A DNA stretch of 57,428 nucleotides. Origin: Candidatus Competibacter phosphatis. GTDB taxonomy: Bacteria; Pseudomonadota; Gammaproteobacteria; Competibacterales; Competibacteraceae. Of the stretch, positions 23,811-31,864 are shown piece by piece. Position 1 is the stretch's first letter; each line of letters starts with the position of its first letter. Both the position numbers and the translations under genes were made by a program. The stretch covers positions 1 to 57,428 of the forward strand of contig NZ_SPMZ01000075.1 of NCBI RefSeq assembly GCF_012939995.1, written 5' to 3'. The notes under the pieces are model-generated. The model did not search any database. It was not told the DNA's origin and saw nothing but the letters and a program-made list of their open reading frames with translations.

Positions 23811-24467
23811 CTAGTGGGCCGCCGGGGCGGCCGGTTTGGGGTTGGGCGCGGCGTCGGTCCGCGCCGTCAGCATTCCGCGTTCGTAGCCTGACCGTTCACC
23901 CAGTTCGTAAGCCAGCCAGCCCGCGCCGACCGCGCCCAGGCTGGCCAGCGCCAGCGCCACCCCCGCTACCGGGCCGCTTAGCACCACCGGCCCGTTGAAG
24001 CCCAGCGCCTTGATCGATACCCGGCGGGCGGCCTGCTTCAACGCGGCCGGGAATTGCGCCAGGAAGCGCGCCCGCGCCGATTCGATCAAAGCGTCCGTGG
24101 TCTGCCGGGCCTCCTCCAGTCGCCGGGCGATGGCCTGCTCGAACGTCCGCCGCTGGCCCTCGATGGCCTGCTCGAACGCCCGTCGCTGGTGTTGCAGCGC
24201 CAGCAGTACCAGCCAGAGGGCGTCGTTGTCACGTAGGTCCAGGGCGTCGCGGACCCGCACGAATTCGGCCAGCTCCGGTCCCGTTGGCTCATGGCCCAGC
24301 AGTTGACGGACCCGCGCGCCGAAATCACGCGGGTCCGCCGGTGGGTCCGTGTTCGGCCCGTCCAACCTCTGCGAGGATGGGGGTTCCGGTCGGGTGGCGG
24401 GATGCGCCGTGGTGGGGGTGGCCACCGCCAGCTCAAGCTGCCGCGTCTTGGAGTCCGTCACGCCCAT
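23811..24467 (-). CDS. StbC-position membrane protein
   Basis: ATG 24467 (MGVTDSKTRQLELAVA) overlaps the end of the ParA-like gene by 35 bases, a sign of translational coupling. The product is about 218 residues: a proline-rich start, a helical segment with a duplicated phrase (RRAFEQAIEGQRRTFEQAIA), then one glycine/alanine-rich hydrophobic helix pair (VAGVALALASLGAVGAGWLA) and a short tail. In R388 the third stb gene lies in the same place after stbB and has no settled function. I assign it by position, not by sequence. Confidence 0.5.
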   Translation of the reverse strand: MGVTDSKTRQLELAVATPTTAHPATRPEPPSSQRLDGPNTDPPADPRDFGARVRQLLGHEPTGPELAEFVRVRDALDLRDNDALWLVLLALQHQRRAFEQAIEGQRRTFEQAIARRLEEARQTTDALIESARARFLAQFPAALKQAARRVSIKALGFNGPVVLSGPVAGVALALASLGAVGAGWLAYELGERSGYERGMLTARTDAAPNPKPAAPAAH

Positions 24468-25182
24468 GGTCCGTCTCGTCAAGTTCGGTGATCGCCCCCA
24501 AGGTGGCGGCGCACGCCTTTTCCCAGCGTCGCAGTTCGGCCCGGTTGCCGAGTGGCAGCTCCCGCAAGGCGCGGGCGACACTCAGGCGCCGGCTGATCAA
24601 GTCGTCGGCCACCCGGTCGGCCAGGTCGGGGAAATCCAACGACCGGCCGCCGCGCGCTTCGAGGGTTTGGCGGAGCGCGGATTGGTTGTACAGCTCGAAT
24701 TTCTCCGAGTCGCCGAAGTACAAATTTCGCAGGACGTGAACCGTGGCCGTCGGAATGGACGGCAGAAACCGTTTGAGCAGCGCCACCGAATCCCGTTGGC
24801 GGTTGATGACCCACAACGCGACGAGCGCGCGGTTCAATTCCTGCACCGCGCCGTTCAGGATGTCGCCGTGCCGCGCGATCCCGGTGTTGTTGCGCGCGGC
24901 GGTGTTGATGACGAGGGTGTGGTCGGGATGCGTTTCGCACAGATTGACGAGCGTGATCCAGCCGTCGGCGTCGTCGAGTCCAACCGATCGAGACACGATC
25001 CCCGGTTCTTGTTCGTAGCACCGCCAGACATCGGGATTGGAGGTGTCGGTTTCGATCAATAGCAGTGCCGTTCCTCGTTGCGCGAGGTGGTGCACCAGCG
25101 CCACCGAGACCATGGATTTGCCGACCCCGCCTTTGTCGCCGCAGACGAGATAAAGGGGATGGGATGAGAGAGCGGATGGCAT
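24433..25182 (-). CDS. stbB: ParA/MinD-type ATPase, StbB/TraL-like
   Basis: The product has 249 residues. The deviant Walker A is LVCGDKGGVGKSMVSVALVH near residue 15. LLLIETDTSNPDVWR is the A' strand and TLVINTAARNN the B region. TraL of IncP and StbB of R388 are ParA-like ATPases encoded next to oriT that take part in transfer and in plasmid positioning. The gene lies between an stbA-like DNA-binding gene and a membrane-protein gene, transcribed away from the oriT-like region, exactly as in R388. The ParB-like protein at 15358 is a possible partner. Confidence 0.8.
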   Translation of the reverse strand: MPSALSSHPLYLVCGDKGGVGKSMVSVALVHHLAQRGTALLLIETDTSNPDVWRCYEQEPGIVSRSVGLDDADGWITLVNLCETHPDHTLVINTAARNNTGIARHGDILNGAVQELNRALVALWVINRQRDSVALLKRFLPSIPTATVHVLRNLYFGDSEKFELYNQSALRQTLEARGGRSLDFPDLADRVADDLISRRLSVARALRELPLGNRAELRRWEKACAATLGAITELDETDHGRDGLQDAAA

Positions 25183-25203
25183 GAAGGGAAACCTCCAGTG
25201 GGA

Positions 25204-25677
25204 TTAAAGATCGTCGGAATCCGGGGCGGGTATGAAACAGCCGTCGGCGGTGAAGACACAGGACGCGCCCGGTGGGAACACGACCGGCGGGGAGGGGTCC
25301 GGGGTGGCCGGGGGTGACTTCACCGGCGCGACCTCGCGCACCGTTGTCGCGCGTTCGCGTGCCGCTGCGCCTGACAACGACGTGACAATGGGAGTTTGCG
25401 GGTCTGTTTTCGCCGCCGCCCGTGGTTTTTTCGGTCTTGATCGTGCCTTTTTCTGGCGGGGCAAAGCATTGCGAAGCGTGGCGTAACTGATGTCAAAGCC
25501 ATTCTTTTGAAGTTGCTGAGCAATTTGTTTAAGGGTGTGGCCCTTGTCACGCGCCTGCTGGATCGCGCTGGCGAGCAAGGCCACCGTTTTGCGTTTGCTC
25601 AACTGCGGCCCCGTCTCCGGCATTTCTGCTAAGCATTTGTTAAGCGACTGAATACTATCTTGATTTTCATCTGACAT
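25204..25677 (-). CDS. StbA/TraK-like DNA-binding protein
   Basis: The product has 157 residues. The N-terminal half has a helix-turn-helix-like segment: KRKTVALLASAIQQARDKGH, TLKQIAQQLQKNGFDISYAT and LRNALPRQKK. The remainder is basic then proline-rich (KKPRAAAKTDP, PPATPDPSPPVVF), an unfolded tail. TraK of IncP and StbA of R388 are small DNA-binding proteins encoded at this position that bind repeats beside oriT. A phased array of RGCTCTC repeats lies immediately upstream (25692-25800) and is the natural candidate target, which would also give autoregulation. Confidence 0.65.
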   Translation of the reverse strand: MSDENQDSIQSLNKCLAEMPETGPQLSKRKTVALLASAIQQARDKGHTLKQIAQQLQKNGFDISYATLRNALPRQKKARSRPKKPRAAAKTDPQTPIVTSLSGAAARERATTVREVAPVKSPPATPDPSPPVVFPPGASCVFTADGCFIPAPDSDDL

Positions 25678-25691
25678 TTCGTGACAGCCTT

Positions 25692-25800
25692 TAGCTCTCG
25701 ATTGGCTCTCGGTTAGCTCTCTGGCTAGCTCTCGGTTAGCTCTCTGGCTAGCTCTCGGTTAGCTCTCTGGCTAGCTCTCGATTGGCTCTCGGTTAGCTAC
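25692..25800. repeat. Array of nine phased RGCTCTC repeats
   Basis: Nine copies of the heptamer AGCTCTC or GGCTCTC are spaced alternately by 4 bases (GATT or GGTT) and 5 bases (TGGCT), giving an 11-12 base period, or one helical turn; a tenth degenerate copy ends the array. All copies face the same way. The array sits directly upstream of the stbA-like gene. R388 has arrays of short direct repeats with an 11-bp period bound by StbA at the same place. Confidence 0.85.
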
Positions 25801-26229
25801 ATGTTGCTCTTGATCCAGCGCATCACATGACAACGCTTCGCCTACCGCGTGACAGCGCGTTGCCGAACCTCCCGCAACTTTCATCCGTCACGATGGCGCT
25901 GGTCTTACCGGTTCGTGATCGCGCGCTGATAACTACATGACACGCCTTAATCACAGTTAGAATAACGAAATAATGATTCAATTTCTACGATTGACTATGT
26001 TTTAATGGGTTAATGATTCTCTTGTCAGGCTGAAAAAAGCCCCTTTTTCAGAAAAGGATGAGGGTATCGATAGACGGTCACGGCAGCGGAAAGCGCGCCG
26101 AATAGCGGTGAAAGGTCTGGATGGCGTGGTGGATGGGGGCTGCGTACCGTGAAGAACTGGCGGGTGATCCAGGCCGATCAGGGGTTCGGGTGGAGGGAAT
26201 GTCGTGACAGATGACCCGAATCCGCAGAG

Positions 26230-26238
26230 TTATCCACA
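26230..26238 (+). promoter_or_regulatory. DnaA box
   Basis: A perfect TTATCCACA. One box alone does not make a replication origin, but it lies in the same repeat-rich region as the putative oriT. Confidence 0.6.
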
Positions 26239-26345
26239 GGCAGAAGGCGAGGGGAAGCTGCACACCCGTTGCACCTTGCGGTGCGGTCAAAAAAACGACC
26301 AAAACGCCGATAACTCTATGTTGACAAATGAATAATTGTTGTCCG

Positions 26346-26377
26346 CAAATGCCGGCATTTGTCCGGCAATGTCGGAC
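26346..26377. promoter_or_regulatory. Palindromes upstream of the trwA-like gene
   Basis: CAAATGCC-GGCATTTG is a perfect 16-bp palindrome, and GTCCG/CGGAC follows on from its last base. They lie 36-67 bases before the trwA-like start and are probable binding sites for its product or another regulator. Confidence 0.6.
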
Positions 26378-26412
26378 GATCATTTTTATATTAGAAATAT
26401 CAATAGGATGCG

Positions 26413-26886
26413 ATGAAAACGAGCAAGCCGGAATTGATAGAGAAAGTCAGTGTACGTTTGAGTCGAGCCACAGGGGCGGCGATCCGACAATCAGGACAAA
26501 GCGCGAGCGACTGGCTGCGGCAAGCGGCGCAGAATCGAATCGACCAGGAACGAGGCAAGGAACCCGCGCTCGGCAAACTCGAAAAGCAGGTCGATGGCCT
26601 GCAAAAAGAAATCACCCGGCTCCAGCAAGCGGAGGCCGTCGCGCACGCCACGGTGGTGGAGATGCGGAAAACCTTGGCGACGATCCAGCAAAACCACGTC
26701 GAGCTTCATCGTTCCCTGGAACAGATGCACGCCGGGTTCGGCCACGCTTTTACCGCACTTGGCCAGTCGCTGCTGGTCGCGCTGAGCCAGCAACTCGACA
26801 TGCACCTTCAAAGGGCGCTAGAGCAAAAAAAGGACGAGCCACCTCCCTTCAAATTGCCTCCCATACCCCCGCGAACCCGACTGTAG
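26413..26886 (+). CDS. TrwA-like oriT accessory protein (RHH + coiled coil)
   Basis: The product has 157 residues. The N-terminus KVSVRLSRATGAAIRQSGQS and ASDWLRQAAQNRI has a ribbon-helix-helix look (a basic strand, then two helices). It is followed by a long coiled coil (LEKQVDGLQKEITRLQQAEA and on to about residue 130) and a proline-rich end. TrwA of R388 is a small RHH protein that binds oriT, stimulates the coupling protein and represses its own operon; gene order, size and fold fit. It ends 10 bases before the coupling-protein gene. The palindromes at 26346-26377 are likely targets. Confidence 0.65.
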   Translation: MKTSKPELIEKVSVRLSRATGAAIRQSGQSASDWLRQAAQNRIDQERGKEPALGKLEKQVDGLQKEITRLQQAEAVAHATVVEMRKTLATIQQNHVELHRSLEQMHAGFGHAFTALGQSLLVALSQQLDMHLQRALEQKKDEPPPFKLPPIPPRTRL

Positions 26887-26896
26887 GAGTCAACCC

Positions 26897-28834
26897 ATGC
26901 TCGGTTCCATTCCCTCGCAACCATCCCGACCGCCCACCGCCTGGATGTATTGGTTCGGCTCGTTCGTCGTGCTGTACGGCGCGCTGTTGTATGTCTACCT
27001 GCACGCGATTTGGCCGCTGGGCGGCATGACCGCCGGGGTCGGACGACACGCCGGTTACTGGTGGCAAGGGGTCCGGGGGGCGGTCCTGCACGATCCGATT
27101 TCCGCCCAGGTGTGGACGCGCTATCTGGCGTTCTTGACCCAGCATGAACTGGGGTTGCCTTTACTGTGGCGGGTGGGCGGCGCGTTCGTGGCGCTGCCGC
27201 TGGCGGTGGCGGGGTTGTTGTCGCGGTTTTCGTTCAAACAACAAATTGAAACGCATGTTCGTGGCTTGCGGTACGAACCCGACCTGAACAACAGTGTCGC
27301 CTTGGCGGCGCGAGCCTTGCGGGCCGCCGGCTATCCGGTTGCCCGCACCGGCGGGTTGACCATTCATCCCCAGCTCACGCTGCCCCCGGCCCTGACCCAT
27401 ACCGGCGTGCTGGTGATCGGCGCCACGGGATCGGGCAAGACCAACTTTCTGTTGCCGATCTTGCAGCAGATCGTGACCAGTCCGCACCGTAGCCTGATTC
27501 TGGACATCAAGGGCGATTTCACCGCGATGCTGGCTTACCCCGACGAGCGTTTCATGCTGGTGGCCCCATGGGACCGGCGCGGCTGGCGCTGGGACATCGC
27601 CCGCGACGTGACCAGTCTCTCGCAAGCGCGGCTGTTCGCCGAAAGCTGCATTCCGCCGTCCGATGAACCGATTTGGTCCACCGGCGCGCGGCAGATTTTC
27701 GCCGGGGTGATGAACTATCTGTGCATGACCCGGCCGGGCGCTTGGGATTTGATGGATTTCATCGAGCTGACCCGCCAGCCCGACGACCACCTGATGCAAA
27801 TCGTACAGGCGGGCAACCCCGATGCCGCGCGAGTCATCGCCCAACTGGAAAAGGAAAATCGGACCGGGCAATCGATCCTGATCAACATCGCGGCCTTCAT
27901 CGGCCCATTGGCGGACATGGGCTGGACCTGGAAACAACATCCCGATGCGCCGACGTTCAGCATCACGGACTGGCTGGCCGACGATTCGGCCTTACCGCGC
28001 GGCATGGTGTTGCAATCCCGCCGCCGGTTCGGCGAACTCTCGGAAGCACTGACCAACGCCTTGGTCACGCTGTTGACTGACCGGATGGTGGATACCGCCT
28101 TTCCCGAAGCCGACACGCGCGGCGAGGACTGGCGTCTGTACCTGATCCTCGACGAGATCGCCCAGAGCCGCAAGATCGAAGCCTTGCAAAGTCTGTCATC
28201 GGCGGGCCGCTCCAAGGGTCTGCACCTGTTCGTCGGGATTCAGTCGATCACCCAGCTCAAGAAAATCTACAGCCCGGAGTTTGCCGACCTGCTCTATACC
28301 AATCTGTTACTGCGCTACATTGGCCGCACCCCGGACGGCGACAGCGCGGAATGGCTGGCGCGAAAATTCGGGAACCAGGATATCGAGCGGTTGGCGGATT
28401 CGATTTCTTATACCGAGGCGGAAGCGGGACCGTCCGAACAACGGAGTTGGCGGTGGGAGCGGGAGAGGACGCCGGTGCTCTTGCCGTCGCAATTGAGCAC
28501 GGACTTGGGACCGGATTTCAACAAAGGCCACCTTCGCGCGCTGCTATCGGTGGCGGGTTGGTCCCACCTGTTACGGCTGGCGTGGCCGAAGGTGCGGTAT
28601 CCGACGATCCGGCCGGCCCTGCTCGAAGCGGATTGGGTCACGGATGGCGGGGTGGATCGATCGCGGGTGGCGCCAGCGAGTGCCAGGGCGGACACCGCGT
28701 CCGTCAGCCTCCAGCCGACCGACGACGAGCCGGTCGCGATGGACGACGAGCCGGTCGCGATGGACGCGACGGGCTTTGCCGAGTCCATGTGGCAGGCGGT
28801 GGTGGAAGACCCCCAACCCCGTTCCGGCGCGTAG
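26897..28834 (+). CDS. trwB: Type IV coupling protein, TrwB/TraD family
   Basis: The product has 645 residues. Two N-terminal membrane helices lie at about residues 15-40 and 75-110. Walker A is GATGSGKT (175-182), SLILDIKGDFTAML follows, and Walker B is LYLILDEIAQS near residue 415, followed by SSAGRSKGLHLFVGIQSITQ. These are the features of VirD4/TrwB/TraD hexameric ATPases that carry the relaxase-DNA complex to the secretion channel at the inner membrane. The C-terminus holds a tandem repeat of seven residues (DDEPVAM twice), part of an acidic tail that may contact the relaxosome. The relaxase gene starts 6 bases after its stop. Confidence 0.93.
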   Translation: MLGSIPSQPSRPPTAWMYWFGSFVVLYGALLYVYLHAIWPLGGMTAGVGRHAGYWWQGVRGAVLHDPISAQVWTRYLAFLTQHELGLPLLWRVGGAFVALPLAVAGLLSRFSFKQQIETHVRGLRYEPDLNNSVALAARALRAAGYPVARTGGLTIHPQLTLPPALTHTGVLVIGATGSGKTNFLLPILQQIVTSPHRSLILDIKGDFTAMLAYPDERFMLVAPWDRRGWRWDIARDVTSLSQARLFAESCIPPSDEPIWSTGARQIFAGVMNYLCMTRPGAWDLMDFIELTRQPDDHLMQIVQAGNPDAARVIAQLEKENRTGQSILINIAAFIGPLADMGWTWKQHPDAPTFSITDWLADDSALPRGMVLQSRRRFGELSEALTNALVTLLTDRMVDTAFPEADTRGEDWRLYLILDEIAQSRKIEALQSLSSAGRSKGLHLFVGIQSITQLKKIYSPEFADLLYTNLLLRYIGRTPDGDSAEWLARKFGNQDIERLADSISYTEAEAGPSEQRSWRWERERTPVLLPSQLSTDLGPDFNKGHLRALLSVAGWSHLLRLAWPKVRYPTIRPALLEADWVTDGGVDRSRVAPASARADTASVSLQPTDDEPVAMDDEPVAMDATGFAESMWQAVVEDPQPRSGA

Positions 28835-28840
28835 CGACCC

Positions 28841-31462
28841 ATGTTGTCGCTCCACAGCTTGGGGACCGCCGGGGGTGGCGCGGGACGCTACTACACGGCA
28901 CTGGCGCGGGACGATTATTACACCCAGGGCGGTGAGCCGCCCGGCGAGTGGCAAGGCCAGGGCGCCGCCGAGTGGGGATTGGCCGGCGCGGTGGACGCCA
29001 CCGCCTTGCAAAACGTGTTGCAAGGCTTCGACGGTACGGGCCAGCACGCCCAGGTGCAAGGGGCGGGCGGCGATCATCACGCCGGCTGGGATTTGACCTT
29101 CAGCGCGCCGAAGTCGGTCAGCGTTCTGTGGGCGACGACCGGCGATCCCACGACACGGGCCGCGATTCAGGACGCGCAACGGGCCGCCGTCGCCGCGACG
29201 GTGGCATTCATGGAGAAACATTGCGCCTTTACGCGGCGAGGTCATGCGGGAATGGATCGGGAGCGGGTTGCCGGTCTGGCCGTTGCCACTTTCGAGCATT
29301 CCACCTCGCGCGAGCAGGACCCCCAGTTGCACACCCACTGCCTGGTCGCCAACGTCGCGTTGCGTCAGGACGGCACGGCCGGCGCCCTCGATGGCCGTCA
29401 CCTGTACCGCTGGAAAATGGCCTTGGGCGCGCTGTACCGGGCGGAGCTGGCCGCGCAACTGCAAAGCCGGCTTCCCGTTCAGATCGATCGGGATAGGTCC
29501 AGTTTCGCGATTCACGGCGTGCCCGAGGCTATACAGGCGCACTTTTCCAAGCGGTCGGACCAGATTCAGGAGTGGCTGGCCGCGCACGGCGGCGAGGGGG
29601 CGAAAGCGGCGGAAGCGGCCACCTTGAGCACGCGGGCGCACAAGCCGGAGATCGATCGACCGGCCTTGTTCGCCCGCTGGCAGGCGGACGGGCACGCGCG
29701 GGGTTGGGGGCCAGAGCAAGCGGCCCAACGACTGGCGCGGAGCGCGTGGGAGCGGGACCGGCCGCTCGAACCGGCGCTGGCGGACATGCGCGAGGGGCTG
29801 GTGGCCCAGCAATCGACCTTCACCGAACGCGAGGCGTGGCGGGCGATGGCCGAGGGGATGCAGGGCGTCGGCGGGATTCGGGACATCGAGGCCCGCCTGA
29901 AGGATTTTTGGCGTGATCCCGCCGTGGTCGAACTCGGAGACGACCGACGCGGCGAAGCCCGCTGGTCCACCGAGGCGCTTCGACAACTGGAATCGGACAC
30001 CATCACCCGTGCCGAGCGGGCGGCGAGCCTGCCGTCGCACAGCGTGGCGGGGGCGGCGCTCGAATCCATCCTGCACGACCGACCCACGATCAGCGCCGAG
30101 CAGACCACGGCGGTTCGCTACCTATGTGAGCGCGGCGGCGCGGTGGCGACCGTGGAGGGTCTACCCGGCACCGGCAAGTCGTTCCTGCTCGATACGGCCC
30201 GCGCGGCGTGGGAGGCGGCGGGCTACCGGGTGGTCGGCGCGGCCTTGTCCGGCAAAGCGGCGCAGGGGTTGCAAGAGAGCGCCGGCATTCCAAGCGCCAC
30301 GCTGCACGCGCGCCTGAAGGAATGGGCGCCGGAACCAGGCGCGGCGGCCGGCGAGCCGGCGGCCAGCGGCGCGTTGGACGCCAAAACGGTGGTGGTGGTG
30401 GACGAGGCCGGCATGGTGGACAGCCGGAAACTGGCGGCGCTGGTCGAGATCACCCAGGCCGCCAGCGCCAAGCTGGTGCTGGTGGGCGATCATCGCCAAC
30501 TCCAACCCATCGAGGCCGGTGGCCTGTTCCGCGCCCTGACCGAGCGCATTGAGACGCCGCACTTGAACGAGATTCGCCGCCAGGCCGAACCGTGGGCCAG
30601 GGAGGCGGTGGACGCGATCGCCGAGGGTCGGGTCGGCGAGGCATTGGCCGCTTATGAAAAGCGCGGTTTTGTCCAGGTCGGCGCGAGCAAAGCCGACACC
30701 GTGCACGCCCTGGTCGCGCACTGGGTCAAGGCGGGCGAACAACACCCCACCGCTTCGCGGTTGATACTGGCCGGCGAACGGGCCGACGTGCGGGCGCTGA
30801 ACGCGGCGGCACGCGATCACTTGCAACAGGCCGGGCAACTCGGTACGGGCCAGCCCATCGCCACCGCCCACGGCCCACGCGAGTTCGCGGTCGGGGATCG
30901 GCTAGTCTGCACCCGTAATTCGACCTTCCACGGAGTCCGCAACGGCCAGCTTGGCACCGTGGAGGGGATGGCGGGCACCGGCGAAAAGGCGGTCCTCCAG
31001 GTGCGGCTGGACGATGGCGCCCGGCGAGTCGAATTGCCGCTCCGGCACTATCCGCACGTCGATCATGGCTACGCGCTGACCACCCACAAAGCCCAGGGTG
31101 TGACCGTGGATCATGCGTTCGTCCTGGCGGGCGGAAAACTGGCCGACCGGGAAATCGGATTGGTGCAACTGAGTCGGCACCGCGAGAGCGCCCACCTGTT
31201 CGTGGATCGGAGTTTTTATGAGGCGGAACGGGTCGAACACGGCCCAAACCGGTCGCCGCCGCCGGCCCGCATGGCTGAGACGCCAGAACCCGAATCGCGG
31301 GCAACGCTGGCGCGACCATCCCCACCCACAGCGCAACTTGCGGATAACATTCGCGAGGCGATGACGGAATTGGCCGGCCAGCTTCAGGTCAGCCACCAGA
31401 AGGACACCACGCAGGATTACCGACCCACCCGCCAACCGAGCCAGGGGCAGGGGTTGGAGTAG
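28841..31462 (+). CDS. trwC: MobF relaxase-helicase, TrwC family
   Basis: The product has 873 residues. The relaxase domain (about 1-300) has tyrosine pairs GRYYTALARDDYY and the metal-binding histidines of HSTSREQDPQLHTHCLVAN (His164 and His166 among them). The 1B/RecD-like helicase follows: Walker A GLPGTGKS near residue 440, VVVVDEAGMVDSRKL, VLVGDHRQLQPIEAGGLFRA and GYALTTHKAQGVTVDH. It nicks oriT, stays bound to the 5' end and unwinds the strand in the donor. It is about 90 residues shorter than R388 TrwC. The last 40 residues (QLQVSHQKDTTQDY onward) recur as a separate remnant at 34749-34937. Confidence 0.94.
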   Translation: MLSLHSLGTAGGGAGRYYTALARDDYYTQGGEPPGEWQGQGAAEWGLAGAVDATALQNVLQGFDGTGQHAQVQGAGGDHHAGWDLTFSAPKSVSVLWATTGDPTTRAAIQDAQRAAVAATVAFMEKHCAFTRRGHAGMDRERVAGLAVATFEHSTSREQDPQLHTHCLVANVALRQDGTAGALDGRHLYRWKMALGALYRAELAAQLQSRLPVQIDRDRSSFAIHGVPEAIQAHFSKRSDQIQEWLAAHGGEGAKAAEAATLSTRAHKPEIDRPALFARWQADGHARGWGPEQAAQRLARSAWERDRPLEPALADMREGLVAQQSTFTEREAWRAMAEGMQGVGGIRDIEARLKDFWRDPAVVELGDDRRGEARWSTEALRQLESDTITRAERAASLPSHSVAGAALESILHDRPTISAEQTTAVRYLCERGGAVATVEGLPGTGKSFLLDTARAAWEAAGYRVVGAALSGKAAQGLQESAGIPSATLHARLKEWAPEPGAAAGEPAASGALDAKTVVVVDEAGMVDSRKLAALVEITQAASAKLVLVGDHRQLQPIEAGGLFRALTERIETPHLNEIRRQAEPWAREAVDAIAEGRVGEALAAYEKRGFVQVGASKADTVHALVAHWVKAGEQHPTASRLILAGERADVRALNAAARDHLQQAGQLGTGQPIATAHGPREFAVGDRLVCTRNSTFHGVRNGQLGTVEGMAGTGEKAVLQVRLDDGARRVELPLRHYPHVDHGYALTTHKAQGVTVDHAFVLAGGKLADREIGLVQLSRHRESAHLFVDRSFYEAERVEHGPNRSPPPARMAETPEPESRATLARPSPPTAQLADNIREAMTELAGQLQVSHQKDTTQDYRPTRQPSQGQGLE

Positions 31463-31864
31463 TGGTGATCGCCGTCCCGTTATCGCGGGCGCGAAGCATC
31501 CGTGATAACGCCCCGCATCACTTGCCGGCGGAAACGGGCAAAACTCGCTGCGGCCGGTCAGGTGCATGCGAGCGCCATTGCGGGCCGGTAGCCGTCGTGG
31601 GCTTGTCGGAATGCCCATCGACTCGCCACTTAGGCGCTCGGTGCGGTTAGCAGCTCAACCACTGACAAATCCACATCCGATCTCATGGTTGGTCCTCCTG
31701 CGAAAAAAAAAACCAATGTTTTGACCGTGTGCAAGCCCCCGTCGAATCGCTGCGAGTGAAGCACATAGTACAACTTAAACTCACCTTATTGCTGTTTTGA
31801 CGGATGGGTCCACTTCAGGTTAAAGCCTGAGAAGTTGCGCCAGAGGTGTTAGGGAAGATCTGAC
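31463..31864. other. Intergenic region after the relaxase
   Basis: I see no gene. CGTTATC (31478-31484) and GATAACG (31504-31510) form a 7-bp inverted repeat with a 19-base loop, possibly a weak terminator. After about 31700 the sequence becomes AT-rich, marking the border of the amylase cargo. Confidence 0.45.

Larger units (their letters stand above)
25801..26412. other. Candidate origin of transfer (oriT) region
   Basis: There is no gene in this 600-base stretch between divergent stbA-like and trwA-like genes. It contains a hairpin CTGAAAAA/TTTTTCAG (26030-26051), a perfect DnaA box (26230-26238), a GCACC-ttgc-GGTGC hairpin followed by an A-rich tract (about 26271-26290), a TTGACA (26321), a perfect 16-bp palindrome CAAATGCCGGCATTTG (26346-26361) and a GTCCG/CGGAC repeat (26361-26377). 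Position and structure fit an oriT with operators for the trwA-like gene. The nic site cannot be fixed by eye. Confidence 0.6.

Noticed and set aside
25692..25800. Possible CRISPR array
   Set aside because: Repeat units are only 7 bases with 4-5 base gaps, and no spacers of 30-40 bases or cas genes are present. It fits a protein-binding array.
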